DNA of 64,000 bases from Bacteroidales bacterium 52_46 (GCA_001915385.1 MNQK01000034.1:62001-126000), one strand, 5' to 3'. Shown: positions 9,610-18,511, counted from the first letter of the stretch. The notes: generated from the sequence alone by a model not told the origin. Program-made: numbers and translations.

Positions 9610-10317
9610 ATGGAATCGTTCGGACAAATCATAATCAGCGGTTTCCTCATCGGAGTCCTTGTATCGGCGCCGATGGGTCCCGTCGGTATGCTTATTATCC
9701 AGCGGACACTCAACAAAGGAAGATGGGCGGCGTTTTTCACCGGCATAGGAGCGGCGTTTTCCGATATTTTCTACTGTCTGCTCACCGGTCTGGGACTTGC
9801 ATTTATCACCGATTTCATCGAGTCGCACGATTTCCTGCTGCAGATATTCGGCTCGATTGTGCTTGTAGCGTTCGCCATATATCTGTTTCAGAAAAATCCG
9901 GCGCGGGCACTGCGCAAACGGCGCGAAAACAAGACTACATTTTTCAAGGATATCGGCACAGGATTTCTGTTCACTTTCTCCAACCCGCTGATTCTGTTCT
10001 TCATTATCGGCCTGTTCGGACGGTTCAACTTCCTCATGCCCGAGTATCAGTATTACCACTATATAGTAGGGTATGCGTCGATATTCGTCGGGGCACTCGC
10101 GTGGTGGTATTTCATAACATTTATAGTCAACAAGATACGCGCGCACTTCAATGTGCGTTCGATGTGGCTGCTCAACCGCATCATCGGCACGATACTCATC
10201 GTGATGGCGGTCGTGGGCATCTACAAAGGTATCAGCGGATATATCAAAAAAAACAACAGCAATGAACAAGTCACTACTCATACCGTATATCAAGGAACTC
10301 GACAACAAGACGCTTGA
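9610..10317 (+). CDS. LysE/RhtB family exporter
   Basis: A 235-aa protein with about six membrane spans and the LysE-family N-terminal signature SAPMGPVGMLIIQRTLNKG (about residues 19-37), plus GFLFTFSNPLILFFI in the middle. The family exports amino acids or related metabolites across the inner membrane; substrate unknown. The C-terminus overlaps the next gene by 56 nt, suggesting coupled translation. The tail after the last span (about residues 205-235) is polar and may be non-conserved. Confidence 0.85.
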   Translation: MESFGQIIISGFLIGVLVSAPMGPVGMLIIQRTLNKGRWAAFFTGIGAAFSDIFYCLLTGLGLAFITDFIESHDFLLQIFGSIVLVAFAIYLFQKNPARALRKRRENKTTFFKDIGTGFLFTFSNPLILFFIIGLFGRFNFLMPEYQYYHYIVGYASIFVGALAWWYFITFIVNKIRAHFNVRSMWLLNRIIGTILIVMAVVGIYKGISGYIKKNNSNEQVTTHTVYQGTRQQDA

Positions 10318-10912
10318 CGAGGCAATGCCCGTAATAGAGGAACGCGGCGCACGCTGCTCAATTGACTCGCTCAACTGGCCCAACGAGTATCCATACCACC
10401 CGTTGACGGTTGTCAACGCGGCGCATTCCGACAAGGCGATTTATCTCGACTTTTTCGTGCGGTGCAACTATCTGCGCGCTGTCAACTCCGAAAACAACAC
10501 CCCGGTATGGGAGGACTCATCGGTGTCATTTTTCATCCGTCCTTTCCCCGACGGCGACTACTGGAACTTCGATGTCAACTGCATCGGTGCCATCAATGCG
10601 GCCCGACGTACTACGCGCCGCCCCGTAGAACGTCTTACCGACGCTGAAATCGGCACAATCGAGCGCTACGCTTCGTGCGGCTACCAGCCGTTTCGTGAAG
10701 TGGAGGGATTGTTTGCGTGGAATGTAGTGATACGTATACCTCTCGCACTTATAGGAGTGGAATACACCGGCGCCCCGTTGCTGATGAAAGGCAATCTCTG
10801 CAAATGCGCCACGGGCACGTCGCAGCCGCATTTCCTGACATGGAATCCGGTAGGGACACTTCATCCCGAATTCCATGCGCCGGAATCGTTCGGCGACATA
10901 ATCCTGGAATAG
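10262..10912 (+). CDS. CBM9-like beta-sandwich protein
   Basis: The 216-aa protein has no signal peptide. The features DKAIYLDFFVRCNYLRA, VWEDSSVSFFI and WNFDVNCIGAINA match the carbohydrate-binding family 9-like domain found in Bacteroidetes, where W-E-D and N-x-N-x-x-G form the ligand face. It overlaps the LysE gene and precedes glnA. The role is unknown: a cytoplasmic or export-path binding protein is possible, and the ligand cannot be read. Confidence 0.72.
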   Translation: MNKSLLIPYIKELDNKTLDEAMPVIEERGARCSIDSLNWPNEYPYHPLTVVNAAHSDKAIYLDFFVRCNYLRAVNSENNTPVWEDSSVSFFIRPFPDGDYWNFDVNCIGAINAARRTTRRPVERLTDAEIGTIERYASCGYQPFREVEGLFAWNVVIRIPLALIGVEYTGAPLLMKGNLCKCATGTSQPHFLTWNPVGTLHPEFHAPESFGDIILE

Positions 10913-10956
10913 CAATCCGCTACCTACAGCATTTATTTACCTTAAACACGAATACC

Positions 10957-12462
10957 ATGGACACGAATTTCGGACTTCACAAAAACGACGTGGTTCGCTT
11001 CCTGAGGAAAGAGCCAACGGATTTCACCCGTGACGATATTGTAAAATACGTCGAGGACAACGGTATTGAAATGATCAATTTCATGTATCCTGCTGCCGAC
11101 GGACGCCTTAAGACACTTAATTTCATAATCAACGACAGGGAATACCTGCTCAATATTCTTGCGAGTGGCGAACGTGTAGACGGCTCGAGCCTGTTCCCGT
11201 TTATCGAAGCCGGAAGCAGCGACCTGTATGTGATACCGCGCTACAGCACTGCGTTCCGGGACCCGTTCGCCGAAATACCCACACTGACGATGCTGTGCTC
11301 GTTTTTCGACAAGGACGGAAATCCGCTTGCGAGCGCGCCTGAAATGACGCTGAAAAATGCATGTGAAAAATTCAGGGAGTTTACCGGACTGGAATTCCAT
11401 GCAATGGGCGAGCTTGAATACTATGTCATAACGCCGGCAAGCAATGAGTTTCCCGCCTGCGACCAGCGTGGCTACCACGAATCGGCACCGTTCGCCAAAC
11501 TCAATGATTTCCGTACTCTCTGCATGAGCTATATCGCCCGTACGGGCGGCTCAATAAAATACGGTCACTCCGAAGTGGGCAATTTTGTGCTCGACGGATA
11601 TAACTACGAACAGAACGAAATAGAGTTTCTTCCTGTTCCCGCGCAACAGGCGGCCGACCAGCTCCTGCTCGCCAAATGGGTGATACGCAACCTCGCCTAC
11701 CGCAACGGCCTCAACGTGACTTTCGCGCCGAAAATAACGACCGGGAAAGCCGGCTCCGGACTACATATCCACATGAAACTGATGCGTGGAGACAAGAATG
11801 TAATGCTTGACGAAAACCTGCGGCTGAGTGAGGACGCCCGGCGCATGATTGCCGGACTTATGATAATGGCTCCGTCAATCACGGCATTCGGCAACACCAA
11901 TCCTACCTCCTATTTCCGTCTCGTACCGCATCAGGAAGCGCCTACCAATATATGCTGGGGCGACCGCAACCGTTCGGTGCTCGTAAGAGTGCCGCTGGGC
12001 TGGAATTCGCGTACCGACATGTGCAGCATCGTCAATCCGTCGACACCGCCATCGGGCTACGATGCCTCGCAGAAACAGACTGTCGAGATACGCAGCGCCG
12101 ACTGCTCGGCCAATGTGTATTACCTGTTGGCGGCGCTTGCGGTAGCGGCCCGCATTGGCTTCGAGACCGATAACGCTCTCGACATAGCAGCCGAAACTTA
12201 CGTCGATGTAAATATCCATGCTCCGGAAAATGCCGACCGGCTTGCGCGGCTCAACACGCTGCCCGCATCGTGCATGGAAAGCGCGGCAACCCTTGAGAGA
12301 CAGCGCGAATTATATGAGGCTAAAGACGTTTTCCCTGCCAATCTCATCGACCGCTGCATATCGCAGCTGCGTCTGTTTGACGACGAGACTCTATCCTCAC
12401 GCGCCGCCAATAATACGGAACTGATGCGACACCTGATAAAGGAGCATTTCCACTGCGGATGA
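10957..12462 (+). CDS. glnA: Glutamine synthetase
   Basis: The 501-aa enzyme joins ammonia and glutamate using ATP. Visible motifs are the beta-grasp N-domain (MINFMYPAADGRLKTLNF region), the metal-binding GELEYY, the ammonia/ATP motif KITTGKAGSGLHIHMK, and NPTSYFRLVPHQEAP followed by NRSVLVRVP. The ATG at 10957 gives MDTNFGLHKNDV; the reading frame is open further upstream, but that part overlaps the preceding gene and is not conserved. It looks like the common Bacteroides GSI-type enzyme of about 500 residues. No adenylylation motif is obvious. Confidence 0.93.
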   Translation: MDTNFGLHKNDVVRFLRKEPTDFTRDDIVKYVEDNGIEMINFMYPAADGRLKTLNFIINDREYLLNILASGERVDGSSLFPFIEAGSSDLYVIPRYSTAFRDPFAEIPTLTMLCSFFDKDGNPLASAPEMTLKNACEKFREFTGLEFHAMGELEYYVITPASNEFPACDQRGYHESAPFAKLNDFRTLCMSYIARTGGSIKYGHSEVGNFVLDGYNYEQNEIEFLPVPAQQAADQLLLAKWVIRNLAYRNGLNVTFAPKITTGKAGSGLHIHMKLMRGDKNVMLDENLRLSEDARRMIAGLMIMAPSITAFGNTNPTSYFRLVPHQEAPTNICWGDRNRSVLVRVPLGWNSRTDMCSIVNPSTPPSGYDASQKQTVEIRSADCSANVYYLLAALAVAARIGFETDNALDIAAETYVDVNIHAPENADRLARLNTLPASCMESAATLERQRELYEAKDVFPANLIDRCISQLRLFDDETLSSRAANNTELMRHLIKEHFHCG

Positions 12463-12471
12463 AAAGACGCC

Positions 12472-13284
12472 TCAAAGCACTATAAGGGTAAGCCCCATGA
12501 GCGCCATCCCGGCAATAACGCCGGCGAGGGCAAGATGATGGTGACCGTAACGTTCAGACCCCGGAAGGAGCTCGTCAAAAGAGATGTAGACCATTATGCC
12601 CGCCACAGTAGCAAGACATATCGCATTGACCAACGGCGACCAGAATGGAAGCAGCAACGCCATGCCGGCTACAGCGCCTACAGGCTCGGCAAGGCCTGTC
12701 AGCAGTGAATAGCGGAAAGCTTTCCTGCGGTCGCCGGTAGCCTGATAGATGGGCACAGACACGGCTATTCCCTCCGGGATGTTGTGTATGGCGATAGCTA
12801 TGACGATAGGGAGCGCTACGTCAAGACCGTCGAGCGCCGAAATAAATGTAGCCATTCCTTCGGGGAAATTATGTATGCCGATTGCAATTGCAAGCATGGT
12901 GCCGGTGCGCTTGAGCCCGGTATGGTGGTTGCCCGGCACGGCAAGTTCGCTCATGGTGTGCATCTCATGGGGATTTTCATCCTCAGGAATAAATTTATCG
13001 ATAAGAGCTATTATGGCTATGCCCGCAAAAAATGCCACAAGCATCCACCAGGTGGCCGCTCTCTCGCCATATTCGCCCGACAGTGCGGCACGCGCCTGCG
13101 GCAGCATCTCCATAAAGGAGATATACACCATCACTCCGGCCGAAAGCCCCATGGCTGCCGAAAGGATTTTTGTATTGTCACGCCTTGTGAAAAACGATAA
13201 AATGGCTCCAATACCGGTGCAGCCTCCGGCAAATATTGTCAGAAGCAATGCAATTATTATACTTTCGGTGTCAAGTGACGGCAT
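12472..13284 (-). CDS. zupT: ZIP family metal transporter (ZupT-like)
   Basis: A 270-aa protein with eight predicted spans. The two metal-site motifs HNFPEG and HNIPEG (about residues 139-144 and 168-173) are the hallmark of ZupT-type ZIP importers of zinc and other divalent metals. A His/Asp/Glu-rich loop (PEDENPHEMHTM, NHH) lies between helices 3 and 4, where metal capture is expected. It is convergent with glnA; the two stops are 10 nt apart. Confidence 0.92.
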   Translation of the reverse strand: MPSLDTESIIIALLLTIFAGGCTGIGAILSFFTRRDNTKILSAAMGLSAGVMVYISFMEMLPQARAALSGEYGERAATWWMLVAFFAGIAIIALIDKFIPEDENPHEMHTMSELAVPGNHHTGLKRTGTMLAIAIGIHNFPEGMATFISALDGLDVALPIVIAIAIHNIPEGIAVSVPIYQATGDRRKAFRYSLLTGLAEPVGAVAGMALLLPFWSPLVNAICLATVAGIMVYISFDELLPGSERYGHHHLALAGVIAGMALMGLTLIVL

Positions 13285-13379
13285 ATACGTAGAGATATAA
13301 AATTTTACAATCAGCAGCGATATTTATGCCCCAATCCGAAATTACAGTGCATGTTACAGCTTCCTTTTAATATCGCGTT

Positions 13380-13452
13380 CCGCGGTTAAAAACCGCGGCT
13401 ACTATAATACACTATGAATCAACCACGTAGTAGCCGCGGTTTTTAACCGCGG
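13380..13452. repeat. Dispersed palindromic repeat, copy 2
   Basis: Perfect 25-nt inverted arms at 13380-13404 and 13428-13452 are identical to those of copy 1; the 23-nt spacer differs. It lies in host DNA between the ZIP gene and the prophage left end. Confidence 0.85.
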
Positions 13453-13488
13453 ACAACGAAGCCTGCAATTGTCATAGTGTCATGCACT

Positions 13489-13514
13489 GAAATTTCGGCT
13501 CAGGCCGAAATTTC
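13489..13514. terminator. Perfect 11-bp hairpin near prophage left end
   Basis: GAAATTTCGGC (13489-13499) pairs with GCCGAAATTTC (13504-13514) around a TCAG loop. No T-run follows on either strand, so it may be a processing hairpin rather than a terminator. The rest of 13285-13564 holds no gene. Confidence 0.4.
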
Positions 13515-13564
13515 GCAGTTTGCAACACCCCGCGAATACGGACAGTTTCATCTGTAAAACAGAT

Positions 13565-13609
13565 AAGCCCGACAATTTGTCGGGCTTGTTTTTGAGGTTC
13601 CTAGCAGAA
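13565..13609. other. attL: left prophage attachment repeat
   Basis: This 45-nt stretch recurs at 57954-57998 with one mismatch (13576 T versus 57965 A). The uninterrupted identical run is 33 nt (13577-13609). It holds the last 15 nt of tRNA-Cys (13595-13609) and the tRNA terminator hairpin GCCCGACAA/TTGTCGGGC. The intact tRNA is at the right end. Confidence 0.93.
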
Positions 13610-13646
13610 CAATTCGCCCCTTCTTCGTCAGTAGTTTAATACCTTG

Positions 13647-13670
13647 TTGTGCCGACATTGTGCCGACATT
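13647..13670. repeat. Tandem integrase arm-type site candidates, left
   Basis: Two copies of TTGTGCCGACATT overlap with an 11-nt period (13647-13659 and 13658-13670). The same TGTGCCGAC core recurs at the other phage end near the integrase start. Placement inside both ends fits arm-type integrase binding sites. Confidence 0.6.
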
Positions 13671-13680
13671 TAGAGGAAAA

Positions 13681-13980
13681 TCAGACTTTACGATCCCCCA
13701 TCAGAACCTCAATTAAACGTTCTTTCTCCTTTAGGAGTTCCTTTAGATGGTCGATTTCCCGTTGCAAATTCTTGGTGTCATCAGCTGTGTAACCATCGAA
13801 GAATACGCCGGCCGATACGCCTAACTCTTTCGCTATTAGTTCAATCGTTGACGAGTTAGTCGAGCCTCGCCGGATTGCGCTTTGGATAGAACTTTCGTCG
13901 CGGCCAATACGTTGTGCCAATTCCCGAATAGTCATCTTCTTGCGCTCACATAAATCTCTAATTATAAGCAAATTTGCCAT
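13681..13980 (-). CDS. XRE-type phage repressor
   Basis: A 99-aa protein with an N-terminal helix-turn-helix (MTIRELAQRIGRDESSIQSAI, about residues 16-36) and a C-terminal leucine-rich coiled coil (NLQREIDHLKELLKEKERLIEVL) for oligomerisation. It is leftward and divergent from the Cro-like gene, the layout of a lysogeny switch. It lacks a LexA/CI-type peptidase domain. Induction therefore probably depends on antirepressors (two P22-AR-like genes are at 39.8-41.0 kb) rather than RecA-driven self-cleavage. That last point is inference. Confidence 0.78.
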   Translation of the reverse strand: MANLLIIRDLCERKKMTIRELAQRIGRDESSIQSAIRRGSTNSSTIELIAKELGVSAGVFFDGYTADDTKNLQREIDHLKELLKEKERLIEVLMGDRKV

Positions 13981-14080
13981 TATAGTTCTGAAATTAATAT
14001 TTATTAACAGGAATTATTTACCTGATATACGGAAAATTTTACTACATTTGTATTGTAAATATATACATAAATTTCAATCT
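13981..14080 (+). promoter_or_regulatory. Divergent lysogeny-switch promoter/operator region
   Basis: The rightward -7 box TACATTTG is at 14043-14050. The motif ACAGGAATTATTTACC at 14007-14022 sits over the -33 region and recurs at 21694-21709; shorter forms are at five or more other phage promoters. It is the best candidate for the repressor operator. Confidence 0.6.
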
Positions 14081-14380
14081 ATGCAAATGCAGACCGAAAT
14101 TAAACGTCGTACAGACGCGGAAATATTGCGTCACTGGCTTGATTATTCCGTACCTCGCGGAGATTATAACAAGCAAAAGAAGCGATTAGTTGAGGAATGT
14201 CTCGTTTCCGCTTCTACCTTCAATAACTGGCTATACGGGAAATGCCGTATTCCGGAAGCGGGGAAACGAGATATTAACCGTGTAACTCTTGAGTATTCAG
14301 GAATTGAGATTTTTACGATAGCCAAGCCCGGAGGAATCCCCGAAGGCGTGTGCGGAGAGACCTCCGGCGAGGCTATTTAA
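14081..14380 (+). CDS. Cro-like DNA-binding protein
   Basis: A 99-aa protein starting at ATG 14081 (MQMQTEIKRRTD); the frame is open upstream but that part overlaps the operator region. The segment LVEECLVSASTFNNWLYGKCRIPEAG (about residues 34-59) has the spacing of a helix-turn-helix. It is the first rightward gene after the repressor, so a Cro or early activator role is likely. The C-terminus is Gly/Pro-rich and unlike known domains. Confidence 0.6.
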   Translation: MQMQTEIKRRTDAEILRHWLDYSVPRGDYNKQKKRLVEECLVSASTFNNWLYGKCRIPEAGKRDINRVTLEYSGIEIFTIAKPGGIPEGVCGETSGEAI

Positions 14381-14401
14381 CCAAATAATACCGCTCGAAA
14401 T

Positions 14402-14698
14402 ATGGAAAGAATAATCACCTTCAACGGCAAATCAGCTTTATTGTGTACTATCGTGTACCCTGCATTACTTACAGTAAATGAATATGTGTTGCCGGTTGAA
14501 TTAGCCGACGCAATCAATGAGTCCGGAGATATTTGTGTAACTGAAGTTCGCCTCGATAATAGTCATCGAACCGGAGTAATAAAAATTGCTCACGACCTCA
14601 ATCCTTCCGAACTTCTTGAAATCGTATGCGAGGCAATAAGCCGAGTTTTCGACGCTGATACCTCCGTTTCCTATGCGCGACCCGAAAACGCTGTATGA
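14402..14698 (+). CDS. Hypothetical early phage protein
   Basis: A 98-aa acidic protein of alternating short strands and one C-terminal helix (PSELLEIVCEAISRVFDADTS). No family recognised. It lies 21 nt after the Cro-like gene and overlaps the next small ORF by 26 nt, so it belongs to the early operon. Confidence 0.6.
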   Translation: MERIITFNGKSALLCTIVYPALLTVNEYVLPVELADAINESGDICVTEVRLDNSHRTGVIKIAHDLNPSELLEIVCEAISRVFDADTSVSYARPENAV

Positions 14699-14852
14699 CC
14701 TCCGATATTATTCCCGTCGCCGTGGCTATTCCTTCAGCAAGACTGAGCGAATAGTCACGGTTCCGACTGGTCGCCGTTCCGCCCGTCTGGAATCGCTATT
14801 AACGTCGTTTGGCTATGCAATACAACTAAATCTATTCAACGATGAAAACTAA
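14673..14852 (+). CDS. Small basic protein, 59 aa
   Basis: A short ORF from ATG 14673 to TAA 14850-14852. The product is Arg/Tyr-rich at its N-terminus (LYDLRYYSRRRGYSF) and ends QLNLFNDEN. It overlaps the gene before by 26 nt and the ORF after by 11 nt, typical of packed phage early genes. Function unknown; the codon pattern and overlaps are the only support. Confidence 0.5.
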   Translation: MRDPKTLYDLRYYSRRRGYSFSKTERIVTVPTGRRSARLESLLTSFGYAIQLNLFNDEN

Positions 14853-14994
14853 TGTTTTGCGCGTCCTTCCCCCTTCCCGGTTTTGTTGCTCACTTTGCGT
14901 TGCTACCTGGCGACCTCAATTCTTCGCCAAACGAGGCGGCATAGCCGATTACCGAAAACGGGGGGGAACGCCGGAAATATTTGTAATTATGTAA
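14842..14994 (+). CDS. Possible 50-aa Cys-rich small ORF
   Basis: ATG 14842 to TAA 14992-14994, fitting exactly between the previous ORF and the primase gene. It contains CCSLC near residue 15-19 and a basic middle. It could be a zinc-binding small protein, or chance coding in a primase leader. Low certainty. Confidence 0.3.
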   Translation: MKTNVLRVLPPSRFCCSLCVATWRPQFFAKRGGIADYRKRGGTPEIFVIM

Positions 14995-15007
14995 TTTGTA
15001 ACAAGGT

Positions 15008-17914
15008 ATGGTAACGCCTGAAAAACTATACGCCGCGACCGACGACGGCCTCGATATTCTTGCGCTTCATTATTCCGAAGTAAGGGAGGCAGCTCGTTCA
15101 AAAAAGCCGTTTAAGGCTCGACCGGACGAGAGAACGCCCAGTACCTCGGTTAAACTGTTCAAGGTGAAACAGGGTTATAGCGTTTGGAAGATTACCGATT
15201 TTGGCGACGAAGGCAGGGCGACCGACCCGATAGCGGTACACATGAAGGAAACGGGGTTGCGATTCCCTGAAGCAATCCTCGACCTCGCCCAGATATTCAA
15301 CGTAACCGACGAAATAAACCGCGCCGTCAATCGCCCGGATATTCGTAAACAACCGGCGAAACCGGAACAGGTAGACGGCGAGACCTATTGGGAAATCGAC
15401 CAAGAGTTTACGAAAGAGGAGTGCCGAGTTATGGGACCGCGTGTAACATCGGAACACCTGAAGGCTCTCCACTGGTACCGGGTTAAAGTCCTTATCTCTG
15501 TAAGGAATCGCGAGGCGGTTTATAAATACTCAAACGAACATTACCCGATATTCATGCGGGAATGTTGGTTCACCGATTCAGCCGGGAAACGAGACCGATT
15601 TTATAAAATATACGAACCTCTCAACGCCGATAAACAATGGCGATTCCAATATCAACCCAAAGGTAAGAAACCTCAAAGTTACGTTAACGGTCTGTTTGAA
15701 CTCGCCGCGCAATGGACCGAGTTCAACGAGCGGGAGGAAAAGAGTTTCAATCGCGATCCGATGAACGAGGATAAGGCTTACAAGGAACAGAAACTGCCGG
15801 AAGCTGTAATCTGCTCGGGTGAACGTGATGCGCTTTGTGTGCGAGCACTTGGCTACCATCCCCTATGGTTCAATTCGGAGACATATCGGGTCAGTGAGGA
15901 AGAATGGCGCCAAATCAACAAGTATGTATCTGTGGTATATAATATTCCGGATATAGACTCGACGGGGCGAACCAAAGGGACGGAACTCGCACTGAAATTC
16001 ATCGACGTACATACTATCTGGCTACCGGAGAAGTTAAGTTCATACCGCGATAACCGTGGCAAACCCCGGAAAGATTTCCGCGACTGGGCGGAAATCTGGA
16101 ATAGCAACAGTGACTTTCAACGATTGTTGTCACTTGCCACCCCTGCCCGCTTCTGGACGCAGAAACCGATGAAAGAGGATGGCCGGTTTAAATACAGCAT
16201 GGATATTGTCTGTCTATACGAGTTCCTGCGGCTGAATGGATTCTGGACACTAAAGGACGCACATGCCAAGGAGGTGGTATTCATCAAGATAGACGGTGTG
16301 GTGGTAAAGCGTGTCGAAGCCAAGGATATAAGGCGCTTTGTCTATGACTGGAGCGTTGACACCGGATTGCCCCGCGAGCTGAGGTGCCTCATACTGTCTA
16401 CTCCGATGCTGTCGGCTTCCGCGCTCGAAGCGCTGCCGACCCGTGAACTTGACTTCGATTGCTACACCGCCACGACGCAATCGTTCTTTTTCCCCCGGTT
16501 TGCGGTGGAGGTGTCGGCCGACGGGATAAACAAGCAGGAGATAGGACGCGCGGGTGGTGGCAAATACGTGTGGGATACCGACGTAATACCGCATGACATC
16601 AATATACTGCCGGAAATGTTCAGGATAACGCGCGACCCCGAAAGCTACGCCAGCGACGCCTTTGACATAGAAGTGCTGCCACACGGATCAAATTACTTCA
16701 GATACCTGATTAATTCATCGCGCCTGCATTGGAGCCACGAGCTCGAGGAACTCACTGCCGGTCTGTCGCCCGAAGAAAAGGAGGAATATCTGAAGGCGCA
16801 CAAATTCGACATCTCAGGACCTCTCCTTGATGACGCGGAACGCCGCGAGCAGAAGCAATGCCTGATCAACAAGATTTTCACTATAGGATATCTTCTTCAC
16901 CGCTACAAATCGGACTCACGGCCGTGGGCGCCGTTTGTGATGGACAATGTGATTGGGGAGAATGACCAGTGCAACGGGGGGTCGGGTAAGTCATTCATGC
17001 TCCGTTCGCTAAGACATCTTTCAAAATGGCTGAAACTATCAGGCCGAAATACCAAGATACTTGACGGGCAGTTCCCGTTCGAGCAGATTGACAAATCCAC
17101 GGGAATTGTCGTTGTCGACGACTGTGACGAGTATTTCCCGTTCAAACCATTTTACGATAATATAACGTCGGATATAACCATCAATGCCAAGAACGTATCA
17201 GCTTACAACCTGAGCTTTGCCGACTCTCCGAAATTTGCCTTCACTACCAATTATGTGCCGAAAGAGTTCGACCCGTCGACGGTGCGCAGGATGCTTTTCG
17301 TGGTTTGCTCCGACTATTACCATACGGCATCGCCCGACAACAGTTATGCCGAGACCCGGACAATTGCCTCGGACTTCGGCAAGAATCTTTTTTCAGAATC
17401 ATATACTGAGGCGGAATGGGAAGCAGATATAAACTTCTTCCTGCGCTGTGTGGAGTTCTATCTTTCGGTCAGCCATCTCCCTGTCAAAATAGAACCTGAT
17501 ATGACCAATATCATTTTCAGGAAATACCTGCGCGACATGGGCGACAACTTCCGTGATTGGGCCGAGTTGTATTTCAGCGAAAAAACTGCCGAGGGCGGGG
17601 GCGAACACCTTGACTGCATCATATATCGCGAGGACATGATGAACGATTGCCTGACTTATACGCGCAACGCCAAGATGACGCCGCAGCGTTTCATGAAGCA
17701 GCTCACGGGATTCTGCTATACCTGCGACTGGGTGGATTCGCTCAACCCCGAGGAGATGCGCAACAACGGCAGCCGCATAACGCGCCGACGTGAAAACCCC
17801 GTGACGCATAAATACGAGACCAAGGAGGTGATTTACGTCCGCTCCAAGGCCGAGGCGGAGCGTTTGCGCAATCCACCTCCCGCGCCTCCGGTGCAGGAGG
17901 AGATGCCGTTTTAA
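15008..17914 (+). CDS. Phage TOPRIM primase-helicase
   Basis: The 968-aa replication protein has an N-terminal region like CHC2/DnaG primase N-domains but without obvious zinc ligands. A TOPRIM domain follows, with E272 in GERDALC and D315/D317 in NIPDIDSTG. A C-terminal P-loop domain has Walker A NGGSGKS (residues 656-662) and Walker B IVVVDDCDE (D704/D705), similar to SF3/DUF5906 helicases. It likely primes and unwinds at the phage origin. Iteron-like repeats lie directly downstream. It is the only replication protein in the prophage, so polymerase and loader must come from the host. Confidence 0.82.
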   Translation: MVTPEKLYAATDDGLDILALHYSEVREAARSKKPFKARPDERTPSTSVKLFKVKQGYSVWKITDFGDEGRATDPIAVHMKETGLRFPEAILDLAQIFNVTDEINRAVNRPDIRKQPAKPEQVDGETYWEIDQEFTKEECRVMGPRVTSEHLKALHWYRVKVLISVRNREAVYKYSNEHYPIFMRECWFTDSAGKRDRFYKIYEPLNADKQWRFQYQPKGKKPQSYVNGLFELAAQWTEFNEREEKSFNRDPMNEDKAYKEQKLPEAVICSGERDALCVRALGYHPLWFNSETYRVSEEEWRQINKYVSVVYNIPDIDSTGRTKGTELALKFIDVHTIWLPEKLSSYRDNRGKPRKDFRDWAEIWNSNSDFQRLLSLATPARFWTQKPMKEDGRFKYSMDIVCLYEFLRLNGFWTLKDAHAKEVVFIKIDGVVVKRVEAKDIRRFVYDWSVDTGLPRELRCLILSTPMLSASALEALPTRELDFDCYTATTQSFFFPRFAVEVSADGINKQEIGRAGGGKYVWDTDVIPHDINILPEMFRITRDPESYASDAFDIEVLPHGSNYFRYLINSSRLHWSHELEELTAGLSPEEKEEYLKAHKFDISGPLLDDAERREQKQCLINKIFTIGYLLHRYKSDSRPWAPFVMDNVIGENDQCNGGSGKSFMLRSLRHLSKWLKLSGRNTKILDGQFPFEQIDKSTGIVVVDDCDEYFPFKPFYDNITSDITINAKNVSAYNLSFADSPKFAFTTNYVPKEFDPSTVRRMLFVVCSDYYHTASPDNSYAETRTIASDFGKNLFSESYTEAEWEADINFFLRCVEFYLSVSHLPVKIEPDMTNIIFRKYLRDMGDNFRDWAELYFSEKTAEGGGEHLDCIIYREDMMNDCLTYTRNAKMTPQRFMKQLTGFCYTCDWVDSLNPEEMRNNGSRITRRRENPVTHKYETKEVIYVRSKAEAERLRNPPPAPPVQEEMPF

Positions 17915-18140
17915 GTATTTTCCGGCCAAATAGGCATATTGATTAAAGTTGTTTTTCATTTTTGCACCACCATGCCCGCGAGGATATGGCGGCTGTTTTT
18001 TGCACCTCTACCCTTTTGCCGCTCCGCTCTTCCCATACCTATCTCCTATTTTTTTACCAAAATTTTTGTAATTCTGTAATCAGCATTTGTAAAAAGAGAA
18101 TAAACAGGTAAAAATCAACTGGAAAGAGGTAAAAAAATCA

Positions 18141-18264
18141 TGTCACAAACCGTGTCACAAACCGTGTCACAAAAATTTCTGGTTTGTGACATCGTCGATG
18201 GGGCGTAGGGAGGAGGCGAGATCTGAGGCGATGATTACAAAACCAAAAGCACGTCACAAACACG
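18141..18264. repeat. Iteron-like array X (GTCACAAA type)
   Basis: Tandem TGTCACAAACCG at 18141-18152 and 18153-18164, a partial copy TGTCACAAAA at 18165-18174, an inverted copy GGTTTGTGACA at 18181-18191, and a further CGTCACAAACACG at 18252-18264. They fill the gap between the primase and hicA1 (17915-18497), which has no gene. A homologous region with GTAAC in place of GTCAC is at 20853-21100. Possible replication origin or regulator binding array. Confidence 0.6.
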
Positions 18265-18445
18265 ATTTCGGCATTTGTATATTTCACATCTCTCTGAAGC
18301 ATAACTATTTACCTCTTTAAATATACAATATCACAATTTTACAAAATTTTCCCGCACTTTTTATACACCCACGAAAAAAACATTTTTGGACACAGCTATG
18401 CACCATGACAAAATATAAAATCTTATAAATGTCTTCCTTCAAAAA

Positions 18446-18511
18446 AATATCACGTTTTCGTTATTTTTCCGCCTAAAAATTTGGGAATATCACGAAAATG
18501 TTATATATTTG
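18446..18511 (+). promoter_or_regulatory. hicAB1 promoter with paired operator-like repeats
   Basis: Boxes TTTG (18480-18483) and TATATTTG (18504-18511) are 20 nt apart. Two related 19-nt blocks, both starting AATATCACG and ending GTTAT (18446-18464 and 18486-18504), are 40 nt apart; one fills the gap between the promoter boxes. This is where HicB autoregulation is expected. Confidence 0.6.

Noticed and set aside
10717..10956. N-terminal extension of glutamine synthetase
   Set aside because: The open frame upstream of 10957 overlaps the CBM9-like gene and is unlike any glutamine synthetase N-terminus.
12749..13300. Rightward 183-aa ORF opposite the ZIP gene
   Set aside because: Antisense shadow of a clear transporter gene with both metal motifs.
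13595..13609. Second tRNA at the left prophage end
   Set aside because: Only 15 nt of the tRNA-Cys 3' end are present; this is the att duplication.
18141..18264. Short tandem repeats as a CRISPR array
   Set aside because: Units are 12 nt, directly adjacent, with no unique spacers and no cas genes; iteron-like repeats fit better.
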